A stretch of DNA of 64,000 bases from Fratercula arctica (Eukaryota; Chordata; Aves; Charadriiformes; Alcidae): positions 31,272,727-31,336,726 of the forward strand of contig CANTUZ010000001.1 in NCBI GenBank assembly GCA_947846985.1. The letters run 5' to 3'. The position numbers were made by a program, and so were the translations under genes. Shown piece after piece: positions 21,600-33,144 of the stretch. A model generated the notes under the pieces. It searched no databases. It saw only the letters and a program-made list of their open reading frames with translations, and was not told the DNA's origin. The number at the start of each line of letters is the position of its first letter. Position 1 is the stretch's first letter.

Positions 21600-22662
21600 G
21601 TGCCTTCTGCAATGAAGTGATGAAATTACTAGCTCAGAGTGGAGAGGAGTGTGCGTTGCTTATCTCAACTTTAGCAAGGCTTTCAACGTTGTCTCCCATA
21701 ACAGCCTCATAAAGGGTTGAAGTGCAGGCTAGGTAAATGAACAGTGAGATGGATCCAAAACTGGCTGAACGGCCGAGCACAAGGGATTGTGATCAGTGGC
21801 ACAAAGTCCAGCTGGAGGACAGTCACTAGCAGTGTACCCCAGGGGTCCACATGGGGGCCAACACTGTTTAACACCTTCGTTAATGACCTGGATGACAGAG
21901 TGCACCCTTAGCAAGTTTGCTGAAGACACAAAGCTGGGAGGAGCGGTTGATAGATCAGATGGTTGTGCTGTCATCCAGAGGGACCTCAACAGGCTGAAGA
22001 AATGAGCGGACGGGAACCTCGTGAAGTTGAGTGGTGGGAAATGCGAAGTCCTGCACCTGGGCAGGAACAGCCCCATTCACCAGTACACACTGGGGGATGG
22101 AAAGCAGCTCTGGGTCTCCTGTCGGACAACAAACTGGCCATGAGCCAGCGCCGTGCCCTTGTGGCAAAGACCAACAGCCTTTTGGGCCGCATGAGGCAGA
22201 GGCTCACCAGCAGGTCAAGGGAACTGATCCTTCCCCTCTGTTCAGTCCTGGTGAGGCACATCTGGAGTGCTGGGTCCAGTGCTGGGCTCCCCAGTACAAG
22301 AGAGACGTGGGCTCACTGTAGTGAGTCCAGTGCAGGTCCACAAAGATGATGAAGGGATTGGAGCATCTCTCATTTAAGGAGAGGCTTAGGGAGCTGGGAC
22401 TGTTCATCCTGGAGTAAGAGAAGGCTCAGGGGATCTTACCCATGTGGAAGAATGGGAGGAGTAAAGAAGTTGGAGCCAGGCTCTTCTCCTTGGTGCCTAG
22501 GGACAGGACAAGAGGCAATGGGAACAAACTAAACCACAGCAAATTCTGTTTAAACATAGGACCTTTTTAATGTGGGGGTGGTCAAAGACTGGCAGAGGTT
22601 GCCCAGAGAGGTTGTGGAGTCTTCAGTCTTGCAGGTATTCAAAACGTCCAAGCAACCTCTAG
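21600..22662 (+). mobile_element. Old CR1 LINE with decayed reverse transcriptase
   Basis: About 1 kb of ORF2 is recognisable in shifting frames. Motif A reads YLNFSKAFN from 21661, the VPQGS turn lies near 21834-21848, and motif C reads FAED at 21916-21927. Both positions expected to be catalytic Asp are changed (N and E). The connection and C-terminal regions follow to a LEVFK-like block at about 22635. The 3' UTR and ATTCTATG tail are missing. Many frameshifts make it a dead, older copy. Confidence 0.85.
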
Positions 22663-22750
22663 GGTTGTTGGGTGAAAGAAGTCTTTGTTAGAAAGAAGGA
22701 AAAAGAGTTATTGACGTGCTGGTAAATTCAGCTTGAAATTAAGAATGGCC

Positions 22751-22768
22751 TTTTTTTTTTTTTTTTTT
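22751..22768 (+). repeat. T18 homopolymer
   Basis: Uninterrupted T run about 90 bases after the old CR1. Confidence 0.9.
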
Positions 22769-23547
22769 AGCGGTATTTATTATTTGTCATATCTCTCTTA
22801 CCAGTATTTCCTACTGGACCAAGAAAAGTTAGCTTGAAGTGTGGGATTCTCACACCACTGATGTCCTTAATGTCACTTTTCACAGAATGAAAACTTCTAA
22901 AGTGAGACACAGAAAAATCACTTGCAATGAAACAATTATTTTAAACATATTCTTAGGGAGGTTTTGCCTACCTAGAGACCTACTCTCCTTGTCCAAACTT
23001 CCAGATTTTTGGATGACCATTTTCCCCGTTTTTATTGCACTTAAGCAGGAGGGAGGGAAAGGCTGCAGCGTGGATGGTAATTGCTCTCTTGGGCCATGTT
23101 TTTGATTCATGTTCCAGCTGCTGGGTCATAAGGAGCAGTTTGAATTGCAGAACAGACAGAGGGATTCCCAGGGGAGGTGTCAGCTCTACTTTTCCCTCAG
23201 ATGAGGAACTGAATGGGGCACTTGAGGGAGCTATTCACCTTCCCATGGAAGCGGTGAGGAGAGGGAATATCCATCAGCCTCTAGAAAAAGGAACTAAATG
23301 AAATGAATAATGTTTAAAAGAAGTGGCAATCACTTGTTTTAAGGAAAACCAGTGCTATTATAACTCTGCAAATAGGATCATTTGAAATACATAGAGCAAA
23401 GCTGTGCAATGGGGTCGATCTTCTCTTGCTTATGCTGGAATTAATACAGTGAGCCTAAATGTTATTGTGTTAAAATACATTCACTATAGATTTTGAAAGT
23501 CTCCTTCCAAGATGTGAGGGCTTTTTGCACAGTACTGTAGTACATGT
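22769..23547. other. Intergenic, no gene seen
   Basis: Unique sequence; nothing recognisable. Confidence 0.5.
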
Positions 23548-24212
23548 GTTGTCGACTGCCAGCTGAAAATGAGCCAGCAGTGTGTCTAGGTGGCCAAGAA
23601 GACCAACGGCATCCTGGCCTGTATCAGGAATAGCGTGACCAGCAGGACTAGGGAAGTGATCATCCCCCTGTACTCGGCACTGGTGAGGCCCCACCTCACG
23701 TGCTGTGTTCAGTTTTGGGCCCCTCACCACAAAAAAGACATTGAGGTGCTGGAGTGGGTCCAGAGAAGGGCAATGAAGCTGGTGAGGGGTCTGGAGAACA
23801 AGTCTTATGAGGAGCAGCTGAGGGAACTGGGGTTGTTTAGCCTGGAGAAAAGGAGGCTGAGGGGAGACCTTGTCACTCTCTACAACTACCTGAAAGGAGG
23901 CTGTAGCGAGGTGGGGGTTGGTCTCTTCTCCCAGACAACAGGCGATAGGACAAGAGGAAATGGTCTCAAGTTGCACCAGGGGAGGTTTAGGATGGATATT
24001 AGGAAAAATTTCTACACTGAAAGGATTATCAAACATTGGAACAGGCTGCCCAGGAAGTGGTTGAGGCACCATCCCTGGAGGTATTTAAAAGACAGGTAGA
24101 CGTGGTGCTTAGGGATAAGGTTTAGCGATGGTTTTGTCAGTATTAAGTTGATGGTTGAAGACTAGATGATCTTAAAGGTCCCTTCCAACCTAGACAATTC
24201 TGTGATCCTATG
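23548..24212 (+). mobile_element. CR1 LINE fragment, about 665 bases
   Basis: It begins near an MSQQC region in ORF2 and stays open from 23590 to 24099 as [20 protein letters not shown], then [20 protein letters not shown] and [14 protein letters not shown] one-base loss in the PRKWL region (about 24050) throws the last part of the C-terminus out of frame. The 3' UTR and a short ATTCTGTGATCCTATG tail follow. The open frame is transposon-derived and is not a host gene. Confidence 0.95.
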
Positions 24213-25287
24213 TAGCTGCCTATAACTAAAAGTAGATGCTGCACTGGGAGGAGGAAGAGGTAAAAGCTAATTTCAGTGTCAGAAGGCCAGTATCTGGTTC
24301 TCTTGATAATCAGAGGGGAAAGCTGAACTTGATCAAGGGGAGCAGCAGCCTCACTCCAGGTTTTCCAAAGGTGCCTGAGATCTCCCAAGTCAGGCCACCA
24401 CCCTAAGTCAGTGCTTAAGACAATCCTGTCTCTATTGATGATACGAGAGACTGTCAGCATTAGGCTTGGCGAATGCCTTTCTTTGATTTCAGAACTTACT
24501 AGTGCCTGGCAGCTTATTAGGGTAGCTAAGTATCTTTAACAGGCAGGCCATTTGCTCTTGCTTACTTTTGCTGTGAACGCCACCCAGTAACTGAAGAAAT
24601 GTCTGGTACTTACTGGCAGTGGGGAACACCAAATACCAGGAGCCGAGGTAAGCCCTGCAGATCATCTAGCCAGGTGGAGATGTAACGTGGTGCCCTTGGA
24701 TGCTTGGGAGACACCCCAGGAGCTTTGCATGAATACCCTCAAAATGCCAGTCCCTCTGCTGGTGGAAACTGAATGAAATCTCCCCAAAGTCAAGCCAGGT
24801 TCTAGTTAAAGGAAATAAAAGGAGCTAGTTAATGGACCTAAATGAGAGAATTCTGGCATACAGGTTTATAAAGATAAGTTAGGAAAGCAAAAGAAAACTA
24901 CATTTTGCTGATTTATTCTAAGATCATGTCTCCTTCCTACTCTGCACTTGGCCATACTTACTCACCCAGCTCACACTTTGCATTCTGAGACTGATGAAAT
25001 ATGATAGTATTTAAACCCTTCTTTGAGCTCTTCATGGCATGCCCTTTGGATTTAAATCTTATCCAGGTCTCTCTTTCATCTCCACTTCTGATGGATCTTT
25101 AACCCATGGTGAAGGTTATGCCTTCTCCACACAGGAAGCACCCATACTCCTGTGGCAGATCAGGTGTCCTCTCAGGTTCTCGATCAGGTCATGAATAAAT
25201 CATTAATCCAGCAAGAGCTGAAAGGTTCTTCTGTCCCCAAGAAGGCAAGGTGGAAATAGCGAAGTGAAATGTCTCTATGCTCTCAAC
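24213..25287. other. Intergenic, no gene seen
   Basis: Unique sequence between two CR1 fragments; nothing recognisable. Confidence 0.5.
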
Positions 25288-25718
25288 TAGAGACCAAGCC
25301 ATATGAGGAGAGGCTGAGGGAACTGGGCATGTTTAGTTTGGAGAAGAGGAGGCTGAGGGGAGACCTCATTGCCCTCTACAACTACCTGAAAGGAGGTTGT
25401 AGAGAGGTGGGTGTTGGCCTCTTCTCCCAGGTGAATAATGACAGGACCAGAGGAAATGGCCTGAAGCTGTGGCAAGGGAGGTTTAGATTAGATATTAGGA
25501 AGAATTACTTTACTGAAAGAGTGGTCAGGCAGTGGAACAGCCTGCCCAGGGAGGTGGCTGAGTCACCATCCCTAGAGGTATTTAAGAAACGTGTAGATTT
25601 GGCACTTCAGGGCATGCTCCAGTGACAGAGATTGTAGGGGGTGGTTTTGTGTGTGTATGGTTGGACTCAATGATCTCAAAGGTCCTTTCCAACCATGAAG
25701 ACTCTATGATTCTATGAA
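25288..25718 (+). mobile_element. CR1 LINE fragment, young subfamily
   Basis: The ORF2 C-terminus is open from [20 protein letters not shown] to [14 protein letters not shown] stop at 25625, followed by a 3' UTR (gacagagattgtaggggg), a GT-rich word and an ATTCTATGA tail. It carries RLDIRKN and KKRVD, the likely ancestral states within this subfamily. Confidence 0.95.
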
Positions 25719-27235
25719 CTTTATGTTTCCTATTACTATACAAGTGACAGTCATACCTGATACAAGAAATTAAAGCGAGTGGTTTATTACTAGTTTCTGG
25801 CTGAGACCAGGCGTGTTGATACCCTCTTGCTTTATGGAAGTAGCAACCAGCTGGAGGTAAGTGACTTCTTGCCAGGCCATCTCTGTCTCAGAGGGATATA
25901 TACCATGCCAGAGGGGAACAGAGAGAGGATTGTGGTGGCTCTTTTCCTTCACAGTGCAGCCCCAGTCTCGGGAGGACTCAGGAGACAGGGACCCACCACC
26001 TGACTGCAGCTGGGGACCAAGCATCTTTGTTGTGGTACTGGAAGGATGAAGGCTGGGAATCAAAACGCACTGAGGCAGATGTGCAGGAGGATGCTGGAAT
26101 GCTCCACTGGCCTGGAAAACCAGGGCAAAAAGGTTGGATCCTAAAAGAGTCAAATATGCTGTTTTCTAGACAGAAGTAATTTCTCGGCTGTCGGTGACAG
26201 CTCCTATTTAGGAGGATCCTATTTTGTAGCTTCAAATGAAAAGAGCCACTTGGCAGCTGGCCAGCAGCACAGCTACTTAATTTACTAATGAAAACTTGGA
26301 GGAAATGGGGAAAGTTTGCTAGACAGCAGGTCTGCCGTACAGCAGACCGTGTTTCTCCTTCGTGCAACAGAAAAGCCAAGAAAAAAATGGAAGGATCACA
26401 GAAATACATTTTGCCTACCCAGATTTACTGAACCATACGGGATCTAGCTGCTAGAGTCACTACAGTACGCAGAGTAACTCTGCATTTGCTTTGGTCCCCT
26501 CCTATCCTGAGTGCCTTTGCCCATGACTGACAGCCCTTGGACCACCTTGGACCTCCTTGGCTTTAAGGCAGTCAGGCTTTTGCCCTTTGTGTACGGGTAA
26601 ACTGGTTCTAGCCTGCTATACCTGGACCCCTGCCAAATAAATATATAGATAAAAGGTAATTCCCTGAACGTCTTCTCCTGGGATGCATCTCGCTGCCTGG
26701 AGAGCGAGTGAAAAATCTTCCCTACAGCAGATCTTTAAGTGGCTGGATTTAAGTACACAAAGACACCAGTGCCAGCTGCAGGATGACGATTGCAGCCCTG
26801 TGGGCAAATTGTCTGGGGGATAAAACCTGTCAAATCATGGCGTTGCTGTCAGGTCAGAGGCCGCATCAGCGGGACACTCACATCCATGCAACGGGGAAGA
26901 GACCATTTTATTAATGATGGCCCTTGCTGCTTTCTTTTTGGAGATCCTCCTCATAAAAAAACACCCTTCATGCTTCCTGCTGACACCTGTCAGCCTTATG
27001 GACTTTGGGATGAGTCAGCCATTGAACCGGGCTCAGAAATGTAAATTTTACTTGGAACAATAATCATTATGTGTCTCCAATGACATACATCTCAGTCGGC
27101 AACCCTCCTTAAGCACAGGCTTATGGGGAACTCCATATCCTCCCAATCTACCTCAGCTTACCCCAGCTGATGGAAGAAATAAATTATGCAGGGTTCCCCC
27201 CTCCCGCTCCCTTCCATCATTAGCCTTGCGTGTTA
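25719..27235. other. Intergenic, no gene seen
   Basis: Unique sequence. Short open frames on both strands (up to about 143 codons) show no recognisable domain. Confidence 0.5.
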
Positions 27236-27784
27236 TAGAATCATAGACTCATAGAATGGTTTGGGTTAGAAGGAACCTTAAAGATCATCTAGTTCCAACC
27301 CCCCTGCCATGGGCAGGGACACCTCCCACGAGACCAGGCTGCTCACAGCCCCATCCAGCCTGGCCTTGAACACTTCCAGGGATGGGGCATCCACAGCTTC
27401 TCTGGGCAACCTGTTCCAGTGTCTCACCACCCTCACAGGAAAGAATTTCTTCCTGATATCCAATCTAAATCTACCCTCCTTCAGTTTGAGGCCGTTACCC
27501 CATGTGCTATCACTACACTCTCTGATAAAGAGTCCCTCCCCATCCTTCCTGTAGGCCCCCTTTAGGCACTGGAAGGCTGCTGTAAGGTCTTCCCGGAGCC
27601 TTCTCTTCTCCAGGCTGAACAACCCCAACTCCCTCAGCCTGCCCTCACAGGAGAGGTGCTCCAGCTCTTGGATCATCTTCCTGGCCCTCCTCTGGATCCG
27701 CTCCAACAGGTCCATGTGCTTCTTGTGCTGAGGGCTCCAGAGCTGGATGCAGTACTCCAGGTGGGGTCTCACCAGAGCGGAGTA
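27236..27784 (-). mobile_element. CR1 LINE fragment, second subfamily
   Basis: On the minus strand ORF2 is open for 164 codons (27772 to 27278): MRPHLEYCIQLWSPQHKK, then [13 protein letters not shown] and [18 protein letters not shown]. The 3' UTR has the GGGGTTGGAACTAGATGATC word and the tail is an ATTCTATGA repeat. The protein and 3' UTR differ clearly from the young copies, so this is another CR1 subfamily, shared with the short copy at 51.8 kb. Confidence 0.95.
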
Positions 27785-29645
27785 CTGCTGATTTTGAAGA
27801 TCCAGACGACCAAAGTTTGCACGCCAGTCTCCTGCACAGTCGCCCGTGCCTTACATCCCCAACAACTCCAGCTGTCACCCTTTCACCTGCACCAATACCC
27901 AGTGATTTCTCCCAAACTTCTGTAATGCCCTTTGGCATTTCTCGCCTGTGATTCTGCAGCAGAAGGAAAATTAAAATTTAGGGCAGCATTAAGTTAATTG
28001 AACTTACCATCAAATTAATATCACAAGGAATACTGTGCAGACTGCATTATTCATTTTCATGTTTTATTCAGTAAAAACTCAATTTTTAATGCACTTAGTG
28101 TTACTGGAGGATTTCTGCCCTCCTCTGCTAGAGTTTCATGGAAGCCTTTGGCACACAGGGTTTCTGAGGTCCTGTGTATAAAGTCAATGTAATTTTCGAT
28201 CAAGTGGTAAAAGATTTACAATTAATAAAAGAAATTAGAAATCTGTCATTCGTGGGAAAGAAAAAAATAGTCGAACATGGGGGATCAAATTCCTATATGG
28301 CTAAACAGGTTAATTTTAATGCATCACTTTTCCTGTTTTCTCATTTCCTAGAACTCCTACTATTCTCCCCACCAGCAGTTTTGTCCGTTGACAAGGTGCC
28401 AGTTCATCTTTTAAAGGTTTTTCTAAAGATCTCGGTGCTGAAGCCTTGCTGCACCATCGTGGCACATCTGTACGGCTCCGCTCCTGACCACACTGCAGGA
28501 GGCCGTTATTTATGAATAATGCAATTAAATATTACATGGTATGAGGATAGGACTTCAAGGCCGTGTGCTCCTTCAGGTTGTCTTTTTCTTTCAGTGCAGC
28601 CAAGCAACAGCTGAATAACACAGTTCAAAGAGCTACAGGTCTCCCATTCTGAGGGGACTGTGGATTACGGTCCGAAAGATCTAGCGCAAAATGAAATTAT
28701 GGGCACAATAACCCAATGCAGGCTCTGGAAAGAGGCAGTGGGAATGTAACTTCCCTTGGAGAAAGGAAGGAAATTAATGAAAACTGAAACAGTGGTACAG
28801 AGACGGCATTAATAAGGGGGAAGGCACAAGGAGGGAATCGTCAGGAAATGTGCAGCTATTGCTGCAACAGAGCACAAGGGAGGAAGAGAGACCAAACGAG
28901 CATATTAGGTGCTTCCTTGCTTAATCACTACTTTTATTAACGATTATTGTTGATACAGGAATAGGTAGACCTTCAAGGAAAAGCTGCTGCTGGATGACAA
29001 TGTTGAGGTTCAAACTTAGTGCCTTGCCTGGTGCGATGTGCAGACATGCAATCAAACCAGCGAAGCCGCCTTCTTTCTAAATCCCTCTGCTCAGAGGAAG
29101 GAGGAATCCAGGTGGCTCAGTCTCTGTGGAGAGACACCCACCCAAACTCCGCAGGATTGCTGTATCTGCCCATGAGCCTTGAGAGCATCTTTAGCATCAA
29201 AAATAAAATTCTGTCCCTGTGGCTGTTTGAAGAAAGGTGCGAAAAGCGGACTTTCGTAGTGTGATATTCAAGTGCTGCAGTGCCCAGAACAGAGCTGCTG
29301 TCTCCAGGAGGGGAATTCACAAGGCTGAGTGACACCTAACCAGCGAAGGAGGGAGAGATGGGTGCCTCAAAGGAGGAGTAGCATCCTTTATCAGTCTGAG
29401 TGGGGAAATGAGAAAGAAAAAAGGGTATTCCTGAAATAACTGTCTATTTGCTACCCTGGTATTTATGCCTGATCCTTGATATGCATCAGTTGGGGCCTTC
29501 TCCTCTTCTATTTAGAAAAGAGAGTGTGAGAAAAGATTGAATTCGTTTTAGTAACTTATTAGGAAATAAAAGATTTCTAAGTTCTCTTTAACGTGAAAAG
29601 GCTTGAACATGTTTCTCCTTTCTCATTTTTGCTAAGACTTGCAGA
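27785..29645. other. Intergenic, no gene seen
   Basis: AT-rich unique sequence with several TTAATT-type words near 28000-28100; nothing codes recognisably. Confidence 0.5.
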
Positions 29646-29687
29646 CAACAACAACAACAACAACAACAACAATAATAATAATAATAA
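29646..29687 (+). repeat. Compound microsatellite (CAA)9(TAA)5
   Basis: Nine perfect CAA units pass directly into five TAA units, as if a C-to-T change spread through one end of the array. Confidence 0.95.
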
Positions 29688-32600
29688 AATCCACTTGAGG
29701 CTAGCCATTTACCCCCCAGAAAAGGCTGGTTCCAAAGGCTGCATTATGATAGTGTTGCAACTATAAAGAGGTTTCAGGAGATGGAAACCGTGATAGCAGG
29801 AGACAGACCCAGCAAGCTAGGAGGTGCCTTCAAGAGATCTCCCTTGTTCTGTGTTCTCAGCCAAGTTCAGACTTTCCTCAACATCTACCTCCATCAGGAT
29901 GTTTTATCCAAAACCTGTCCTCAGCGTGTAGGACAGGATGACTAAGCCACAGAATATGGTACAAGGTACAGTGCTGGAATGAGGGTTTGGCTCAGGAGAT
30001 GCTGGGGGTCTGAGCAGGAGCTGTTGCCTTGCATGATTGCAAGTTGGAGCCTTGCACAGAAGGAAGATACTGCTGGCAGCTGCCTGGAGGCATTGACCCT
30101 GACGCAGGTACCTGCTGGGGTCAGGAAGGAGCAGGAACTGGGAGGTTCTCCTGCGTTTGCAGCTCCTGTGCCCTTTGCTGGTTGCTCAGGCTCCCACGTA
30201 TGGGCCAACTCTCGTCTTTCCCAAGTACTGAGATCCCTCTGAGCAAGGAGCGCCAGCCAACATCCTGTGGTGAGAATATTTGCCTGAAAAACAACAACCT
30301 GGCTGTGGGTAATGCGAGGAAGTGGTGGCACAGCATGTGGCCATACACCGGCCTGCTTTAAGCACTTACACGGACAGAAAATTTGCCATTGCAAGGTAAG
30401 ATGGATGTAGCTAATGACATATTGATGCAGTGCCCAGGGCTTCTCAGCATCTTGTGCTGAGAATTTTCATGACCATGCCTTCAAAACAGAGACATATTAC
30501 ACAATGACAACTCAAAAGGGTTATAGAACCATGTTTAGTTTACAGTCCCCTGTGTGGGTTCACTGACCCACAGTGATCAGAGTGATATTTTTCATTTACC
30601 GCCCATGTGGCATGGCTGGATTTACAACGTGCAGCTTCAGATAGCAACCCTGCCAAAGAACGCAATCAGCGTGGAGTGGTCAGAAAAGCCACACTGTATG
30701 GCTAGAAGGTGGGTCTTTTTCTTTGGACAGAGGGCCCAGCGGTGCAGGTGGCTCACTGAAGGACCTGAGGACTCTCAGCTTCTGCATGTTCGTTCCTCAG
30801 CATGATTTTCTTGGGGGGTGAGGGAGATCTGCACCTTCTGCATCCAGCCTGGAGATGAGGCTCTCGCAACAGCAACTGCTTTGCCTTTTGCACCCTTGTC
30901 CGAGTAGTGTCCTCGGGAGAAAGTTCCAAATGGAGACAGCTCGTGGTCATGAATTATACAATTCCCTGCTTTCATATTAGGACTCCGCAGCGGCCATGGA
31001 AATCCAAGGCTGACAGTTCCAAGCAACTCTCTTGTGCCTCTTTTGTTGCAAACGTGGGAAGAGAGGCAATGTTATGTACTCCAGCAGGCTGTTGAACTGA
31101 ATAAATAGATGCTTTTAGATGCAAAGTTCATACAATGGCATTTGAGGACGTTATTTAGTAATTAATTCTGTGAATAATAAGGCATCGCTGAAAGCATTCA
31201 GAAGGCTACATAGTAGCTCTGGATGAGGGCTTTGAGGGAGACTTGCAGCAATAATCATAAATGTCAGCACTGTTTTGGGGAGGCGGGTAGTGGATGATTG
31301 CCCATTTATAAGCTCTGGTTCAGTTTGTGTAATGTTTACCTTGTTTGTTTGGGTTGCCAGGCTGAAATTCAAGAATCAATCAGCAGGCTATAATGGCTAT
31401 ATTTTCATTATGGCACAAGGAGCCTCAAGTGTCTTTCACTCACGTATTATTCACACAAATGGAGTGATCTATTACAGCATGCAAATCCCAGGATATCTGC
31501 ATAACTTAAAAAAAAATACACTGAGGTCCAGGCAAAGCCTCCCCTGGCCACTAGGCAAAGCTAAAATTTTGGATTATTGGAGAAGTGTAACCACTTGCCA
31601 TGTTCCTTTTAACTCAAGTGCTAGGAGACTGCTAGACACAGAGGTGTCAAATGTCTGTGTGCTGAGAGCCCTTTGAAGTGTCTTCAGGATGGACATTAAG
31701 ATCCTTTCGATCTCTAAACAGTCCAGGGGACATGGTGTCACTATAAGGACTGAGCAAGTCCCCACTGAAAGAGAGAAGGTGTTTATATTTGTGTGCTGAA
31801 GAGGAGAAGTACAGGTGTTATGCCAAAGCCATCTGTTTGTATAACAGTGGTCTTGAGGCTAATGATATATGAGGAACACAGGAAGAATTATTCCCAATTA
31901 TTCGCATGTTTTCGTAATATTATGAGAGATGTTTCCCAATTTATGTTTTGAAATGTTTCATCTGCCAGGGAGCTATATATTCCCACTCACGGAAAGTCAG
32001 TGGGGAATGATTTTTACATATTTTCTAGGATTTAATGTGTAAGGGCTTGAAGGTGAGTTCTCTGCAGTGCTTTCTGAAAAGCCGGTAAAGACAGGCCTGT
32101 AAACCGTGTTTTGTGGGAGATGTTGGCTGGTGAGCAATGGGCAAAGCAGGGAGCTGCAGGAAGAGCCCCAGGGCCTCCTTGGAGAGCTGGATCCTCGCCC
32201 TGCCTCTGCCATAGATGCGACACATGAATGTTTCTCAGTCGAGCGTTTCCCTGCTCGCATGCTCCCTATTTTCGGGATAGCTGAACTGTGACTCAGAGCC
32301 TGCATGCTGAAACTCTGGTTGGTGGCAGATGTCTTTTTTTGGAGTGTGCATGTAAAGTGCTATTTAATACCAACTACTCAAAGATCCGACTCTGGGTCTC
32401 CCAGCCTGAGGGCTTGGGATTTGCGGATGTCCCTCAGCATCTTCTCTTGTCACTTCTCCTCCCACCTGTGAAATGGGAAAATGCTCCCTTGACACAAAGG
32501 GGCTTTGTGTGAAGAAATCAATGTGATAACGATGGGTCCGTACAAACATTTTGGTGGCCAGAGCAAGACTTAAATACCACACTACGCGTCAACGTCAATG

Positions 32601-32711
32601 GGTGAACTAGAGCAGCAAGAAGAGAACAACATGTTGACCTGCTGCTCATGAGCTGAGCACCGTCCAGGGTGTGCAGTGAATCAGGCGAGTGCCCTAAGGC
32701 AAAAAAAATAG
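29688..32711. other. Intergenic, no gene seen
   Basis: Unique sequence. The 150-codon minus-strand frame at 29942-30394 lies in a GC-richer patch, is mirrored by open frames in other phases, and has no recognisable domain. Confidence 0.5.
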
Positions 32712-32731
32712 TAAATAAATAAATAAATAAA
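32712..32731 (+). repeat. (TAAA)5 microsatellite
   Basis: Five perfect TAAA units. Confidence 0.9.
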
Positions 32732-33070
32732 ATGCATAAAATTATGTGATTAAATACTAGCACGACACAGGTAAACAGAAGGGGTAAAATGGAGCCTGCA
32801 CAGGGCTGCCTTTACTGTGTTATTTGCCACAACTTTCCCAGGACGCTGCTGCGTGTTCCCCGGCTGCTCTGTCTCAGGGCAGCAACAGGCACTTGAGGAA
32901 ATGAAGTGTATCCTGAAAATTACTTTCTGCATTTATTTACTTTGTGTTGACTTCTTCTGTGTTCTTATGGCAACAAACAGACTGGCATCTGACTGTACAC
33001 GTGTCTTTGGTTTTTTTGGACCCATCCACATCTGTAAGTTTTTTTCCCTTAAAACTGTTTAGAGATTCGT

Positions 33071-33144
33071 GTGGTGTTTTTGGTTTGTTTTTTTTGTTGT
33101 TTTTTTTTTTTGTTTTTGTTGGTTTGTTTTTTTTTTTTTTTTTT
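33071..33144 (+). repeat. T-rich low-complexity tract
   Basis: About 74 bases of T with scattered single or paired G, ending in a run of about 18 T. Confidence 0.9.

Noticed and set aside
23590..24099. A 169-codon open frame on the plus strand
   Set aside because: Same reason: a CR1 ORF2 C-terminal fragment.
27278..27772. A 164-codon open frame on the minus strand
   Set aside because: CR1 ORF2 C-terminal fragment of a second subfamily.
29942..30394. A 150-codon minus-strand open frame
   Set aside because: The opposite strand is open over the same bases in two frames; low-information composition and no recognisable motif.
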